Shown: positions 1 to 9,190, numbered from the stretch's first letter. The stretch is DNA of 64,000 nt from Mesoflavibacter sp. (GCA_017792345.1 CP051228.1:3378148-3442147), one strand, 5' to 3'. Program-made: numbers and translations. The notes: generated from the sequence alone by a model not told the origin.

Positions 1-1074
1 AAGCAGCAGGCCGATCTGGCCCTGATCGTCGAAGAACGCCGCCGTCAGGTCATTCACAATATCCTGCAGGACACGCGCGAGGCCTATTGGCGCGCCGCGG
101 CGGCAGAACGGGCGCTGCGGTCCTTCGGTCCGTTGATGGAGCGGGTTCAGATGGCGCTGGACGATGTCGAGGCCCAGGTCGCCGCGCAGGTCAATTTGAT
201 GCAAGCGCTGGTCTACAAGCGCACTTTGCTGGAGACCCTGCGCCAGTTGGAAGGGCTGCGCCACGACATGCAGGCGGCGCGCGCGGAACTGGCCGTCCTG
301 ATGAATGTGCATCCGGATTCGGAATTCACGATTTCCGACGCCGAGGGGCCGCTGCCCAGCCACGTCCTGGCCTTCTCCTTCGATCCCGAGGAGTTGGAAC
401 TGGCGGCGCTGACCAATCGGTCGGAGCTGCGGTCGGAAGCGTATCAGCTGCGCATCAATCGCGAAGAAGCGCGGGTCGCGATGCTGCAGATGATCCCGGG
501 CCTGAATTTCAGCGCCGGTATCAACTATACGTCCGACAGTTATAAGGCCAATCAGCGTTGGTACGATGCCAGCATGGCCTTGGCCTGGAACGTGATGAGC
601 CTGTTCCAAGGGCCGGCCAATATCGAACTGGCGGAAACCAAGCAGGAGATGTCCAAGGTCCGGCGGCTGGCGCTCAGCATGGCCGTGATCGCCCAGGTCA
701 ACGTTGCCCAGTTGCGCTTTGTTTCGGCCAAGCGCGATTACGAACTGGCCAATGACATCGCCACCGTACAGGGCAGCATCCAGACCCAGGTCGCCAATTC
801 GCAGCAGGCCGCGACCGGCAGCGGGCAGGAAGTCATTCAGGCCGATGTCTTGACCGCCTTGACCGACCTGCGCCGCAACTTGGCCTATGCCGAATTGCAG
901 GCGGCCTATGGCCGGCTGATCGCGGCGTCAGGGGCGGATCCGCAGCTTGATGGCGTGTCGGAACAGGACGGTCTGATGGTGCTGGCCGGGGCAGTCGGAC
1001 GGGCGTTGCAGGAATGGGAAAACGGCGAGTTCAAGGCACCCGCCCGTTGGTCCGGAGAAGACGAGGCGTCCTGA
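1..1074 (+). CDS. TolC-family outer membrane efflux protein (5' truncated)
   Basis: The reading frame is open from base 1, so the N-terminus and signal peptide lie outside the window; 357 residues are visible. The protein is rich in long amphipathic helices with Ala/Gln/Leu/Arg heptads and has two related halves, as in outer membrane efflux proteins that form the trans-envelope duct of tripartite exporters. The TGA stop overlaps the ATG of the next gene (adaptor), so they are translationally coupled. The downstream GAF/HlyD and M50/HlyD genes suggest that this duct serves a dedicated export system rather than a drug pump. No inner-membrane RND or ABC pump is visible; one could lie upstream. 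Confidence 0.8.
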   Translation, partial: KQQADLALIVEERRRQVIHNILQDTREAYWRAAAAERALRSFGPLMERVQMALDDVEAQVAAQVNLMQALVYKRTLLETLRQLEGLRHDMQAARAELAVLMNVHPDSEFTISDAEGPLPSHVLAFSFDPEELELAALTNRSELRSEAYQLRINREEARVAMLQMIPGLNFSAGINYTSDSYKANQRWYDASMALAWNVMSLFQGPANIELAETKQEMSKVRRLALSMAVIAQVNVAQLRFVSAKRDYELANDIATVQGSIQTQVANSQQAATGSGQEVIQADVLTALTDLRRNLAYAELQAAYGRLIAASGADPQLDGVSEQDGLMVLAGAVGRALQEWENGEFKAPARWSGEDEAS

Positions 1075-1835
1075 TGGCGCGCCTCGCCGCCTGTCTCGTC
1101 GCGCTGTCGGTCCTGTCCGCCGGCATGGATGCGGCGGCGCAATCTAACGATTCCAATACAGACGTGGTGGACGGTCCCCTGGTCCGGGCGCTGGTCGTGT
1201 CACGGGACCGGGCTGTTCTATCGGCCGAAATCGCGGCGCGGATCGCAGAGATGCCGTCGCGTCCAGGTGATCGTTTCGCCAAGGGCGACCGGCTGGTGCG
1301 TTTCGATTGCAGCCGCTTCGTCGCCCAGCGCGACGTCGGGGCCGCCGATGTCGATGCGGCGCAGAAAAGCCTGCAATCGGTCGAGAAACTGCGCAGCCTG
1401 AACGCGGCCGGCCAATTGGAGGTCGAAATTGCGGCCGCGCAAGTGGCTAAGACGGAGGCGCAGCAGCGCCTGTTCCAATCGGATGTCAATCGCTGCACGA
1501 TCAGCGCGCCTTTTGACGGGCGGGTGGTGGCCTGGCATGCCAATCCGCATGAAGTCGCCAATCCGGGCGACGACCTCGTGGAAATCGTGGCGGCGGGCAA
1601 TCTTGAAATCGAAATGATCGTGCCGTCGTCCTGGCTGTCGTGGCTGGCGCCGGAACTGTCGTTCGCAGTCGCCGTCGACGAGACCGGCAATCGCTATGAG
1701 GCCAAGGTGACCAAGCTGGGTGCGGAGGTGGACCCTGTCAGCCAGACCGTGGCGATCCGCGCAGGATTCGACAGTGCTCCCCGGGATCTGCTGCCGGGGA
1801 TGAGCGGAACCGCGATCTTTCCGCAAGGCCAGTGA
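1074..1835 (+). CDS. HlyD/RND-type periplasmic adaptor (membrane fusion protein)
   Basis: 253 residues. An N-terminal signal peptide (MARLAACLVALSVLSAG, then AAAQ) precedes the split lipoyl/barrel-sandwich halves of a membrane fusion protein: the first around residues 40-85, a short alpha hairpin at about 90-140, then the returning half with the CTISAPFDGRV motif and a beta-barrel domain. Such proteins bridge an inner-membrane component to a TolC duct. The ATG at 1074 overlaps the upstream stop (ATGA); an in-frame upstream extension to 1014 would run through the tolC-like gene and lacks the signal peptide context, so I reject it. Short for the family (usually 300-400 residues). Confidence 0.85.
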   Translation: MARLAACLVALSVLSAGMDAAAQSNDSNTDVVDGPLVRALVVSRDRAVLSAEIAARIAEMPSRPGDRFAKGDRLVRFDCSRFVAQRDVGAADVDAAQKSLQSVEKLRSLNAAGQLEVEIAAAQVAKTEAQQRLFQSDVNRCTISAPFDGRVVAWHANPHEVANPGDDLVEIVAAGNLEIEMIVPSSWLSWLAPELSFAVAVDETGNRYEAKVTKLGAEVDPVSQTVAIRAGFDSAPRDLLPGMSGTAIFPQGQ

Positions 1836-1906
1836 TCGCGCCAGGACGCGGGCTTCCGTCCGAGCGGAGGGTTACAAGCATCGACCAAAAGGGTAAATAG
1901 GGCGGC

Positions 1907-3280
1907 ATGAGCGTCTCATCCGGCACTGAAGGCAAACAGGCGGCGGGCAGCAATGCAGCGCGGACAACCGCCCTCTTGCTGCAACTGGAGAAGGAGGCGC
2001 GGGCCGCCCCGAAACACGACACCTTGGCCTTCGTTGCGGTGAACCGTACGCGTACGCTCGTTGCCTATGATCAGGCGATCCTGCTGGCCGGCGAGGGCCG
2101 CAAGATGCGGGTTCAGGCAGTTTCGAATGTCGCTGTCATCGACCGGAACGCCCCTTTCGTCGATTGGGTCGAGCGAGCGATGCGCCGGCTGCGGGAGGTT
2201 GAGGCTGCGGAGGACAATCCCCGGCCGCTGTCGGCGGAGGATTTCGACCCCATAGACCGGGCCGGATTGACCGAATTTCTCACCGGTCAGGTCTTGTGGG
2301 TGCCTTGGACCCGCGAGGGGCGTCGGATCGGCGGCATGCTGGTGTGCCGGCCGTCGTCTGCCTGGTCCGACCCGGAACGCCTGTTGCTGCACAGCCTTGC
2401 CGATTGCCATGCCCATGCCTGGGACGTGCTGGGCAGGATGCGCGGCAACGCGGGAAAGGGGCGCCCTATCCGGCGCGTCATCGGTTGGGTGCTGGGCGCG
2501 GCCGCTCTGGCGGCCTTGGCCATTCCGGTCCCGCAATCGGTCATCGCACCGGCCCGAATCGCGCCGCGCGATCCGGGGGTCATCGCGGCGCCGATGGACG
2601 GGGTCATCGAACGGGTGACCGTCGATCCCAATCAGGCGGTTCTGCCCGGCGATGTACTACTGCGCTATGTATCGGCGGAGTTGGATGCCAGCCTGGCGAT
2701 CGCCGACCGCGCCGTGGATGCGGCGGAGGCCGATCTGCGTCGCGCCCGGCAGCAGGCCTTCGCGGACCCGCGCAGCAAGGCCGATGTCGCCCTGAAGGAG
2801 GCGGAACTGGCGCTGAAAGAGGTCGAACGCGACTATGGCCGCTATCTGGTATCGCAGGTCGAAGTGCGGGCCGACTCGGCGGGAGTCGCGATCTTCGCCG
2901 ATCCGTCTGCCTGGCGCGGGCGGCCTGTTCAGACCGGCATGCATATCATGCAGATCGCTGATCCGCAGTCCGTACGGGTGGAGATCGACGTGCCGGTCGG
3001 CGACGCGGTCGCCATGGCGGACGGGGCGGAAGTTGCCGTCTTCCTCGACATTGATCCGCTGAACCCGCTTTCCGCGCGACTGGAGCACGCCGCCTATGGG
3101 GCGGAGGAGACCCGCGACGGGGTGCTGGCTTATCGCGCGTCGGCCGGATTGGAGCCGGATGAGACGGTGCCCCGTATCGGCCTGCATGGCACGGCACGGA
3201 TATTCGGCGACCCGGTGCCCCTGGGCCTGTACTTGTTCCGAAAGCCCTTGTCGGCCGTGCGGCAGTTCCTTGGAATCTAG
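1907..3280 (+). CDS. GAF-like domain / HlyD adaptor fusion protein
   Basis: 457 residues. Residues 20-180 form a cytoplasmic alpha/beta domain that resembles GAF-like sensor domains (a long helix, then strands including FVAVNRTRTLVAYDQAIL and QVLWVPWTREGRRIGGMLV). One membrane segment follows at about 188-205 (VIGWVLGAAALAALAIPVP), then a HlyD-type barrel-sandwich and hairpin region (PMDGVIERVTVDPNQAVLPG) and a beta barrel. Topology: sensor inside, adaptor outside. It ends 3 bases before the M50 gene, so the two are co-transcribed. A small-molecule-gated adaptor is inference; the ligand is unknown. Confidence 0.75.
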   Translation: MSVSSGTEGKQAAGSNAARTTALLLQLEKEARAAPKHDTLAFVAVNRTRTLVAYDQAILLAGEGRKMRVQAVSNVAVIDRNAPFVDWVERAMRRLREVEAAEDNPRPLSAEDFDPIDRAGLTEFLTGQVLWVPWTREGRRIGGMLVCRPSSAWSDPERLLLHSLADCHAHAWDVLGRMRGNAGKGRPIRRVIGWVLGAAALAALAIPVPQSVIAPARIAPRDPGVIAAPMDGVIERVTVDPNQAVLPGDVLLRYVSAELDASLAIADRAVDAAEADLRRARQQAFADPRSKADVALKEAELALKEVERDYGRYLVSQVEVRADSAGVAIFADPSAWRGRPVQTGMHIMQIADPQSVRVEIDVPVGDAVAMADGAEVAVFLDIDPLNPLSARLEHAAYGAEETRDGVLAYRASAGLEPDETVPRIGLHGTARIFGDPVPLGLYLFRKPLSAVRQFLGI

Positions 3281-3283
3281 GCG

Positions 3284-5428
3284 ATGACGGCGATCGACGC
3301 GAATGCTGGGGCGACAGGGGGCAGGGATGTTCCGTTGCCGGCATTGCGGCGCGATCTGAAATTGTTACCGGCCGCTCCGGACCGGACGGGGCAGCCGTCC
3401 TGGACGATCTTCGATCCGGTTCAGAACCGGTACTTTCAGATCGGGCCGGAAACGTTCGAATGTCTGATCCGCTGGTCCGTCGGCAGTGTCGGGCGGCTGG
3501 TCGCCGCGGTTCGATCACAATCCGTCTATCAGCCGGATCCCAGCGCGATAACGGGCCTGATTTCCTTTCTGCAAAGCAATGCGCTGCTGGAACGGGCGGA
3601 TTCGGAGGCAACGGAGTCATTTGGCCGAATCAAGGACGCCGGTAAGCAAGCCTGGTACAAGCAGGCGGTTCACAATTACCTGTTCATCCGCATTCCGCTG
3701 GTCCGACCAACGGCCTTCCTGCGGGCGACGCAGCCCATTGCGGACATCCTGGCCAGTGCCCCGGTCCGGTACATGATCCTGTGCCTGGGCGTGATCGGAC
3801 TGTTTTTGATCAGCCGTCAATGGGACGCCTTCACGGCGACCTTCATCGGATACTTGAACTGGCAGGGGGCGGTTGCGGTCGCAATCACCCTGACCCTGAC
3901 CAAGATCCTGCATGAATTGGGACATGCCTATACGACCACCCGGTATGGCGGTCGGGTTCCGACCATGGGGGTCGCCTTTCTGGTGCTCTATCCGGTTCTC
4001 TATACCGATACGTCGGACGCCTGGCGGATGACATCGCGCCGGGCGCGTCTGGCAATCGGAACCGCGGGGATCCGGGTCGAACTGGCGATTGCCCTGTTGG
4101 CGACGTTTCTGTGGTCCTTCCTGCCGGACGGACCGGTCCGCGGGGCGGTCTTCCTGTTGGCCAGCGCGACCTGGATATCGACGCTGCTGATCAATCTGAG
4201 TCCCTTCCTGCGGTTCGACGGCTATTACATCCTGTCCGACTGGCTGGACATGCCGAACCTTCAGCCGCGCGCCTTCGCCCTGACGCGGTGGTGGATGCGC
4301 GAAACCCTTTTCGGCTTCGGCCTTCCGGCACCGGAACATTTCGATCCGGCGACGCGCCGATTGTTGATCGTCTACAGCATAGGCACCTGGATCTACCGGT
4401 TCTTCCTGTTCCTCGGCATCGCGCTTCTGGTCTATCACCTGTTCTTCAAGGCGCTCGGCATCCTGCTGTTCGTGATCGAAATTCTGTATTTCATCCTGCT
4501 GCCGGTCCTGAAGGAAATCCGGGCCTGGGGCGAATTGCGCCGCCATGCCCGCCTGACCGTCAATTTGGTAGTGACGCTGACGGTACTTGGCTTGTCGGTC
4601 TGGCTGTTCCTGACGCCTTGGCAGACCCAGGTAACGGCGCCGGCGCTGATCGACGCCAAGGCGGAATCGGTCGTGATGAGCGCTTTGCCGGCGCGCGTGA
4701 CGGCCGTGGCCGCCAAACCGGGTCAGGAGGTCGCGGCCGGTCAGCTCCTTCTGCATTTGGAAGCGCCTGCGCTGTTGTCCGCGCTGGCGGGCAACGCAAT
4801 GCGACAACGGACGGTCGAACTGAAACTGGCACGCGCCCGGCTCAGCGACCTGGACCGGGGCGATGTCGCGCGCCTGGAGGAAGACCTGCGCGGTCTGCAG
4901 TCGAGCCGTATGCGGATCGAAGCGCGTATGGCGCGACTGACCGTTGTTGCACCTCTGGATGGCGTGCTGCGGGACATGCCCCCCGACCTGGCGCCGGGTC
5001 AGTGGATTGCGGCGGGAACGCCCGTGGGCCGTGTCGTTGCGCCGACGCGCCGCATGCTGGCCTATGCCGACCAGGCCGATCTGCCCCGTATTCGAGAAGG
5101 GGCGCAAGTCCGTTTCGTCCCGGAGGATCCGACCCGCGACACCGTCGAAGGGACGGTCCGCAAGATTGACGGGCTGGGCGCGGACCAACTCTCCAGTCCC
5201 CATTTTGCCGCCTCTCACGGCGGCGGCGTCGCGGCGCGTCAAGGCGCGGAGGATAAGCGATGGGTTCCCCTGAATGCCGTCTATCGCATCGAAATGGCGT
5301 TGGAAGAGGCGGTGACGCTGGATCGGCCCCTGCGGGGAACGGTTCACATCGACGCGCCGCCGGAAAGCCTGGCAGCGCGTCTCTGGCGTGCGGTCGGGGC
5401 CGTCCTGGTCCGCGAGTCCGGTTTCTAG
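3284..5428 (+). CDS. Site-2-protease-like M50 metalloprotease fused to HlyD adaptor
   Basis: 714 residues. Residues 20-105 look like a PqqD-like winged-helix domain of the kind used for peptide recognition (DPVQNRYFQIG, then a helical tail). Residues 160-440 carry several membrane helices with the M50 zinc motif HELGH at 210-214 and the distal ligand motif FDGYYILSD at 311-319. From about 445 there is a further TM helix and a periplasmic HlyD barrel-sandwich/hairpin. Family knowledge: M50 enzymes cut substrates within the membrane; PqqD-like domains bind precursor peptides. Together with the upstream duct and adaptors this suggests cleavage-coupled export of a peptide or protein. No candidate substrate gene is visible here. 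Confidence 0.85.
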   Translation: MTAIDANAGATGGRDVPLPALRRDLKLLPAAPDRTGQPSWTIFDPVQNRYFQIGPETFECLIRWSVGSVGRLVAAVRSQSVYQPDPSAITGLISFLQSNALLERADSEATESFGRIKDAGKQAWYKQAVHNYLFIRIPLVRPTAFLRATQPIADILASAPVRYMILCLGVIGLFLISRQWDAFTATFIGYLNWQGAVAVAITLTLTKILHELGHAYTTTRYGGRVPTMGVAFLVLYPVLYTDTSDAWRMTSRRARLAIGTAGIRVELAIALLATFLWSFLPDGPVRGAVFLLASATWISTLLINLSPFLRFDGYYILSDWLDMPNLQPRAFALTRWWMRETLFGFGLPAPEHFDPATRRLLIVYSIGTWIYRFFLFLGIALLVYHLFFKALGILLFVIEILYFILLPVLKEIRAWGELRRHARLTVNLVVTLTVLGLSVWLFLTPWQTQVTAPALIDAKAESVVMSALPARVTAVAAKPGQEVAAGQLLLHLEAPALLSALAGNAMRQRTVELKLARARLSDLDRGDVARLEEDLRGLQSSRMRIEARMARLTVVAPLDGVLRDMPPDLAPGQWIAAGTPVGRVVAPTRRMLAYADQADLPRIREGAQVRFVPEDPTRDTVEGTVRKIDGLGADQLSSPHFAASHGGGVAARQGAEDKRWVPLNAVYRIEMALEEAVTLDRPLRGTVHIDAPPESLAARLWRAVGAVLVRESGF

Positions 5429-5523
5429 AATTGACCGTTCGGTGAATTTTATCGGATGGAATCCCGACGCGATCCCGTGTTCATTACCGCCCGACGGCAA
5501 CCCAGTCCCGCCACGGAGGTTTC

Positions 5524-6633
5524 ATGAGCGCACCGCTGCTTTCCATTTCACGCCGCACCCGATCGACCCCGTTTACCCGACGCGTTGAAGCCGCCGGTGT
5601 CCGGGCCTACACGGTCTATAACCATATGTTGCTGCCGACAGTCTTCCGGTCGCTGGAGGAGGATTATTGGCATCTGCGCGAAGCTGTGCAGATCTGGGAT
5701 GTCGCCTGCGAACGCCAAGTCGAAATCCGCGGCCCGGATTCTGCGCGCCTGGTCCAACTTCTGACCCCGCGCGACCTGTCGAACATGCCGGTGGGGCAGT
5801 GTTTCTATACCCCCATGGTGGATGAGACGGGCGGCATGCTGAACGACCCGGTCACCTTGAAGCTGGCCGAAGACCGCTTCTGGGTGTCTATCGCCGACAG
5901 TGATCTGCTTCTGTGGGTCAAGGGCCTGGCGGCGGGGCTGCGCCTGGACGTCGCGGTCGAAGAGCCCGATGTGTCGCCACTGGCAGTCCAGGGTCCGAAG
6001 GCGGAGGACACCGTCGCCGCCGTATTCGGTGATCAGGTCCGGTCGATCCGGTTCTTCCGCTTCGAACCTATGCTGCTGGACGGCCAGGAATACATTGTTG
6101 CGCGGTCGGGCTATTCCAAACAGGGCGGGTTTGAGATCTATCTGCAGGACAGCGCCCAAGGCGAGGCCCTGTGGGATGCGGTTGTGGAGGCCGGCGAACC
6201 CCATGGCATCCGCGCGGGCGGCCCGAACCTGATCGAGCGGGTCGAGGGCGGGTTGCTGTCCTACGGCAACGACATGACGCGCCAGAACACCCCCCATGAA
6301 TGCGGCCTGGGCAAGTTCTGCCAGACCGCGGATGCGATCGGCTGTATCGGCCGGGATGCCCTGATCCGGGTGATTATGGAAGGGCCACAACGTCAGATCC
6401 GTGGGCTGAGGATCGACGCCCAGGGGCTGCCCTTCACCATTCAGCCTTGGCCGGTGACGGCGCAGGGCGTTGGGGCGGGACAGGTGACGTCGTCCGCCTG
6501 GTCGCCGCGTCTTGAGGCCACGGTCGCCATCGCTATGATCGAACGTGATTTCTGGGATGCCGGTACGGCGGTCACGGTGGAGACGCCGCTGGGGCCGCGC
6601 CCGGCGGAAGTAGTCAACCTGCCGTTCGAATGA
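5524..6633 (+). CDS. dmdA: DMSP demethylase (GcvT fold)
   Basis: 369 residues, the usual DmdA length. The N-terminus (RRTRSTPF, VEAAGVRAYTVYNHMLLPTV, VWDVACERQVEI-like) matches what I remember of Pelagibacter and Ruegeria DmdA, and the GcvT folate-binding region includes MLNDPV and VSPLAVQGPKAED. The enzyme moves a methyl group from dimethylsulfoniopropionate to tetrahydrofolate, giving methylmercaptopropionate. The start is set by GGAGG seven bases before the ATG. acuI follows 39 bases downstream on the same strand, a pairing known from marine roseobacters, which supports DMSP use over a generic aminomethyltransferase. Paralogous GcvT-like demethylases remain the main alternative. Confidence 0.85.
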   Translation: MSAPLLSISRRTRSTPFTRRVEAAGVRAYTVYNHMLLPTVFRSLEEDYWHLREAVQIWDVACERQVEIRGPDSARLVQLLTPRDLSNMPVGQCFYTPMVDETGGMLNDPVTLKLAEDRFWVSIADSDLLLWVKGLAAGLRLDVAVEEPDVSPLAVQGPKAEDTVAAVFGDQVRSIRFFRFEPMLLDGQEYIVARSGYSKQGGFEIYLQDSAQGEALWDAVVEAGEPHGIRAGGPNLIERVEGGLLSYGNDMTRQNTPHECGLGKFCQTADAIGCIGRDALIRVIMEGPQRQIRGLRIDAQGLPFTIQPWPVTAQGVGAGQVTSSAWSPRLEATVAIAMIERDFWDAGTAVTVETPLGPRPAEVVNLPFE

Positions 6634-6672
6634 GGCGGGCGATGCGAACAGCTTTCTTAAGGGAGTGACGCC

Positions 6673-7665
6673 ATGTTCAAAGCCATCCTGGTGGAAAAAT
6701 CCGATGACGGCGCCGTATCGGCCTCAATCAAGGAACTGGATGATGCGCAACTCCCCGCAGAGGGTGACGTCACGGTGGCGGTCGAATACAGCACCGTGAA
6801 CTACAAGGATGGCCTGTGCGTTACCGGCGGCGGCGGCTTGGTGAGAAACTTCCCGCACGTACCCGGGATCGATTTCGCCGGTACCGTGGAGGCGTCGGAC
6901 GATCCACGCTTTAAGCCGGGCGACAAGGTGGTCTTGACCGGTTGGCGTGTCGGGGAAGTCTGGTGGGGCGGTTATGCCCAGAAGGCGCGGGTCAAGGCCG
7001 ACTGGCTGGTTCCTCTGCCGGTGGGGTTGACCACCAAGCAGGCTATGGCGGTCGGCACCGCAGGGTTCACCGCCATGCTGTCGGTGATGGCGCTGGAGGC
7101 CCATGGATTGAAACCGGGCGGCCTGCCGGTTCTGGTGACCGGGGCAGCGGGCGGTGTCGGGTCGGTCGCCACCGCGGTCCTGGCGCATCTGGGATATGAG
7201 GTTGCGGCGGTCACGGGCCGGCCTGAAACGGCGGACTATCTGAAAGAGTTGGGCGCGTCGCAGATCGTGGCTAGGGACGACATCGCCGAACCGTCGGCGA
7301 AGCCGCTGGAGCGCGAAACCTGGGCGGGCTGCGTCGACGCGGTCGGTGGCGGCATGCTGGCCCGGGTCCTGACCCAGATCGTCTATGGCGGCTCGGTTGC
7401 TGCCGTGGGGCTGGCTGGCGGCGCCAAGTTGCCGGCAACCGTGATCCCGTTCCTGCTGCGGGGTGTCAATCTGCTGGGGATCGACAGCGTCATGCGCCCC
7501 TATGAAGATCGCCTGGCGGCCTGGCGGCGGATCGGAACCGATCTGCCGATGGCGAAGCTGGAGGCGATGGTGGAGGATCATGCTCTATCCGACGTCATGG
7601 ATCTCGGCCCGGCGATTTTGAAGGGACAGGTCCGGGGCCGCGCCGTGATCGACGTCAACGCCTGA
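6673..7665 (+). CDS. acuI: Acryloyl-CoA reductase (NADPH), MDR family
   Basis: 330 residues, a full-length zinc-free medium-chain reductase of the YhdH/AcuI type. Visible marks are VNYKDGLCVTG, HVPGIDFAGTVE, GWRVGEVWWGGYAQ and the nucleotide-binding VTGAAGGVGSVATAVL. AcuI reduces toxic acryloyl-CoA to propionyl-CoA, the third step after DMSP cleavage or in propionate metabolism. It lies directly behind dmdA, so both arms of DMSP carbon use appear to be co-expressed. RBS: AAGGGAGTGACGCC before ATG. The propionyl-CoA output connects functionally to mmsA, mesaconyl-CoA hydratase and the CoA-ester lyase elsewhere in the window (inference). Confidence 0.92.
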   Translation: MFKAILVEKSDDGAVSASIKELDDAQLPAEGDVTVAVEYSTVNYKDGLCVTGGGGLVRNFPHVPGIDFAGTVEASDDPRFKPGDKVVLTGWRVGEVWWGGYAQKARVKADWLVPLPVGLTTKQAMAVGTAGFTAMLSVMALEAHGLKPGGLPVLVTGAAGGVGSVATAVLAHLGYEVAAVTGRPETADYLKELGASQIVARDDIAEPSAKPLERETWAGCVDAVGGGMLARVLTQIVYGGSVAAVGLAGGAKLPATVIPFLLRGVNLLGIDSVMRPYEDRLAAWRRIGTDLPMAKLEAMVEDHALSDVMDLGPAILKGQVRGRAVIDVNA

Positions 7666-7739
7666 GGGATCGGCCGTCCGCTTCCGTACGGCCGGAGGCA
7701 CCGATTGCATCCTGAAACGATGCGGTCCACAATTGGCCC

Positions 7740-7988
7740 ATGACGGATATCGGTTCCTCTTCGAATTCTCGGATTCAACCCCGCCCGGCCGGTGGGGCGC
7801 CCCATGGCCTGTCGGCAGGTCGGGGCAACCGTGCCGGCGGCCGGGGAAGCAGCGGGGCGGGGCCCGATGGTGCGGCGGAACTGGACGGCGCATTGCAAAG
7901 GTTGCGGACGCTTCTGGCATTCGATGGGGACGGGGGACCCCGCCAGGACGTCCGAATGCGCGGCTTTTATCTGAATATCCTGGTTTAA
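7740..7988 (+). CDS. Possible small hypothetical protein
   Basis: 82 residues in the 457-base gap after acuI. The first 45 residues are Gly/Ser/Pro-rich and low in information; the last 35 (ELDGALQRLRTLLAFDGDGG, ending RGFYLNILV) look protein-like. I do not recognise it and see no clear ribosome binding site. A second frame is also open over the same stretch but reads as non-protein. The rest of the gap holds a hairpin without a T-tract at 7671-7694 (CGGCCGT / ACGGCCG) and an AT-rich patch at about 8048-8090 upstream of the response regulator, with a -10-like CATAAT at 8078-8083. Confidence 0.3.
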   Translation: MTDIGSSSNSRIQPRPAGGAPHGLSAGRGNRAGGRGSSGAGPDGAAELDGALQRLRTLLAFDGDGGPRQDVRMRGFYLNILV

Positions 7989-8122
7989 CGCTGGATTTGT
8001 GCGGTTTCCCGCCGTCGAGTCGGTTTGCGGGAACATTCCCACTTGCGTTTAAACGAATTATTCAGAAACCTGCGCGACATAATAAAACCCATCGGGTGAA
8101 CCGGGTGGAGTGGGGACGTTAG

Positions 8123-9190
8123 ATGGCGCGGTTGGATTTTTCGCGGCTTTCAGTGCTTGTGGTCGAAGACAGCGCTTTCATGCGCTCCATTTTCATCAAT
8201 GTACTGCGCGCACTGGGAGTGGAACGTCTGATCGTCGCCGAAGACGGCGAACAGGCGATTAAGATCATGGCCCCTGCACAAGGGGCAAAATCCCAAATGA
8301 TCGGGATGTCCGGCATCGACGTCGTAATCTGCGACTATTTCATGCCAACCGTCGACGGTGCCATGTTCATGCGCTGGCTGCGCCGGTCGGAACGGTCACC
8401 AGACCGGTTCCTGCCGACGATCATGGTTTCCGCGGCAGCCGACTTGGACGTGCTGTTCACCGCCCGCGATGCCGGCGTCGACGAGTTCCTGGCCAAACCT
8501 TTTTCGGCCGAGAAGCTGGCGCAAAGGCTGGTCGCGGTGGTCGATCATCCGCGCCCCTATATCTATACGCCGCGCTATTTCGGACCCGACCGACGCCGGC
8601 GCAGCAAGCCGGTGACCAGCGAGCGGCGGGTTCTGGGCAAAGACGATGTCGAAACCGTCTATTCCGGCAAGGAAATGTCGGCGCTGAAGAACAGCAGCAA
8701 GATGGTTTGGGAATTCCGGATTCCGCGTCAGCTGAAACGCAAGCTGGCCGGCGCCACCGGCGGCGACCCTGACGAGCCGGCCTTCGATCCGGCATTGATC
8801 GAAGCCGCCGAGCAGAAAATCGCCAATATGGAAGGCGACTACGCGGACTGGGTCGCGAATTCGATCGAGGAACTGACCCAGGCCCACCACAGGGCGTTGG
8901 AAGAGCCGGAACGCGGCGTCCATCACCTGAAGACGATCAACGAAATCGCCCATGAACTGCGCGGGCAGGGCGGCATTTTCGGCTATCCGCTGATGACCCA
9001 GTTCGGCAAGTCGCTCTATGATGTGACGGGCGAGGATTCACAGATCTCGGCACCGCTTCTCGATCTGATCGATGCCCATATCGATTTGATCAAGGTCGTC
9101 ACCAAACAAAAGGTCAAAGGCGACGGCGGTTCGGTCGGTCAGCAATTGTTGAAAAGTCTATCCGAGGCGAAGAAGAAATTTTCGGTTTAA
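8123..9190 (+). CDS. Response regulator with receiver domain and C-terminal Hpt-like helical region
   Basis: 355 residues. Residues 8-135 are a CheY-like receiver: acidic pair E15/D16, phosphoacceptor D71 in VVICDYFMPTVDG, and the conserved Lys in EFLAKPF. A basic linker with a GPDRRRR motif follows, then a helical C-terminal region (about 225-345) containing NEIAHELRGQGGIFG, which resembles a histidine phosphotransfer segment. There is no DNA-binding or enzymatic output domain. It may act as a phosphorelay intermediate or a chemotaxis/cell-cycle adaptor. It stands alone, without a cognate kinase next to it. Function beyond phosphorelay is not assignable. Confidence 0.85.
   Translation: MARLDFSRLSVLVVEDSAFMRSIFINVLRALGVERLIVAEDGEQAIKIMAPAQGAKSQMIGMSGIDVVICDYFMPTVDGAMFMRWLRRSERSPDRFLPTIMVSAAADLDVLFTARDAGVDEFLAKPFSAEKLAQRLVAVVDHPRPYIYTPRYFGPDRRRRSKPVTSERRVLGKDDVETVYSGKEMSALKNSSKMVWEFRIPRQLKRKLAGATGGDPDEPAFDPALIEAAEQKIANMEGDYADWVANSIEELTQAHHRALEEPERGVHHLKTINEIAHELRGQGGIFGYPLMTQFGKSLYDVTGEDSQISAPLLDLIDAHIDLIKVVTKQKVKGDGGSVGQQLLKSLSEAKKKFSV

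Noticed and set aside
3617-5500. 627-codon open frame on the minus strand opposite the M50 gene
   Set aside because: It lies entirely antisense to a well-supported gene, is rich in Arg, Gln, His and Pro as expected from reverse reading of high-GC codons, and has no motif or ribosome site.
7733-8122. 129-codon frame after acuI
   Set aside because: Trp/Arg/Gly/Pro-rich, no ribosome site, and it runs up to the start of the response regulator; an overlapping 82-codon frame is more protein-like.
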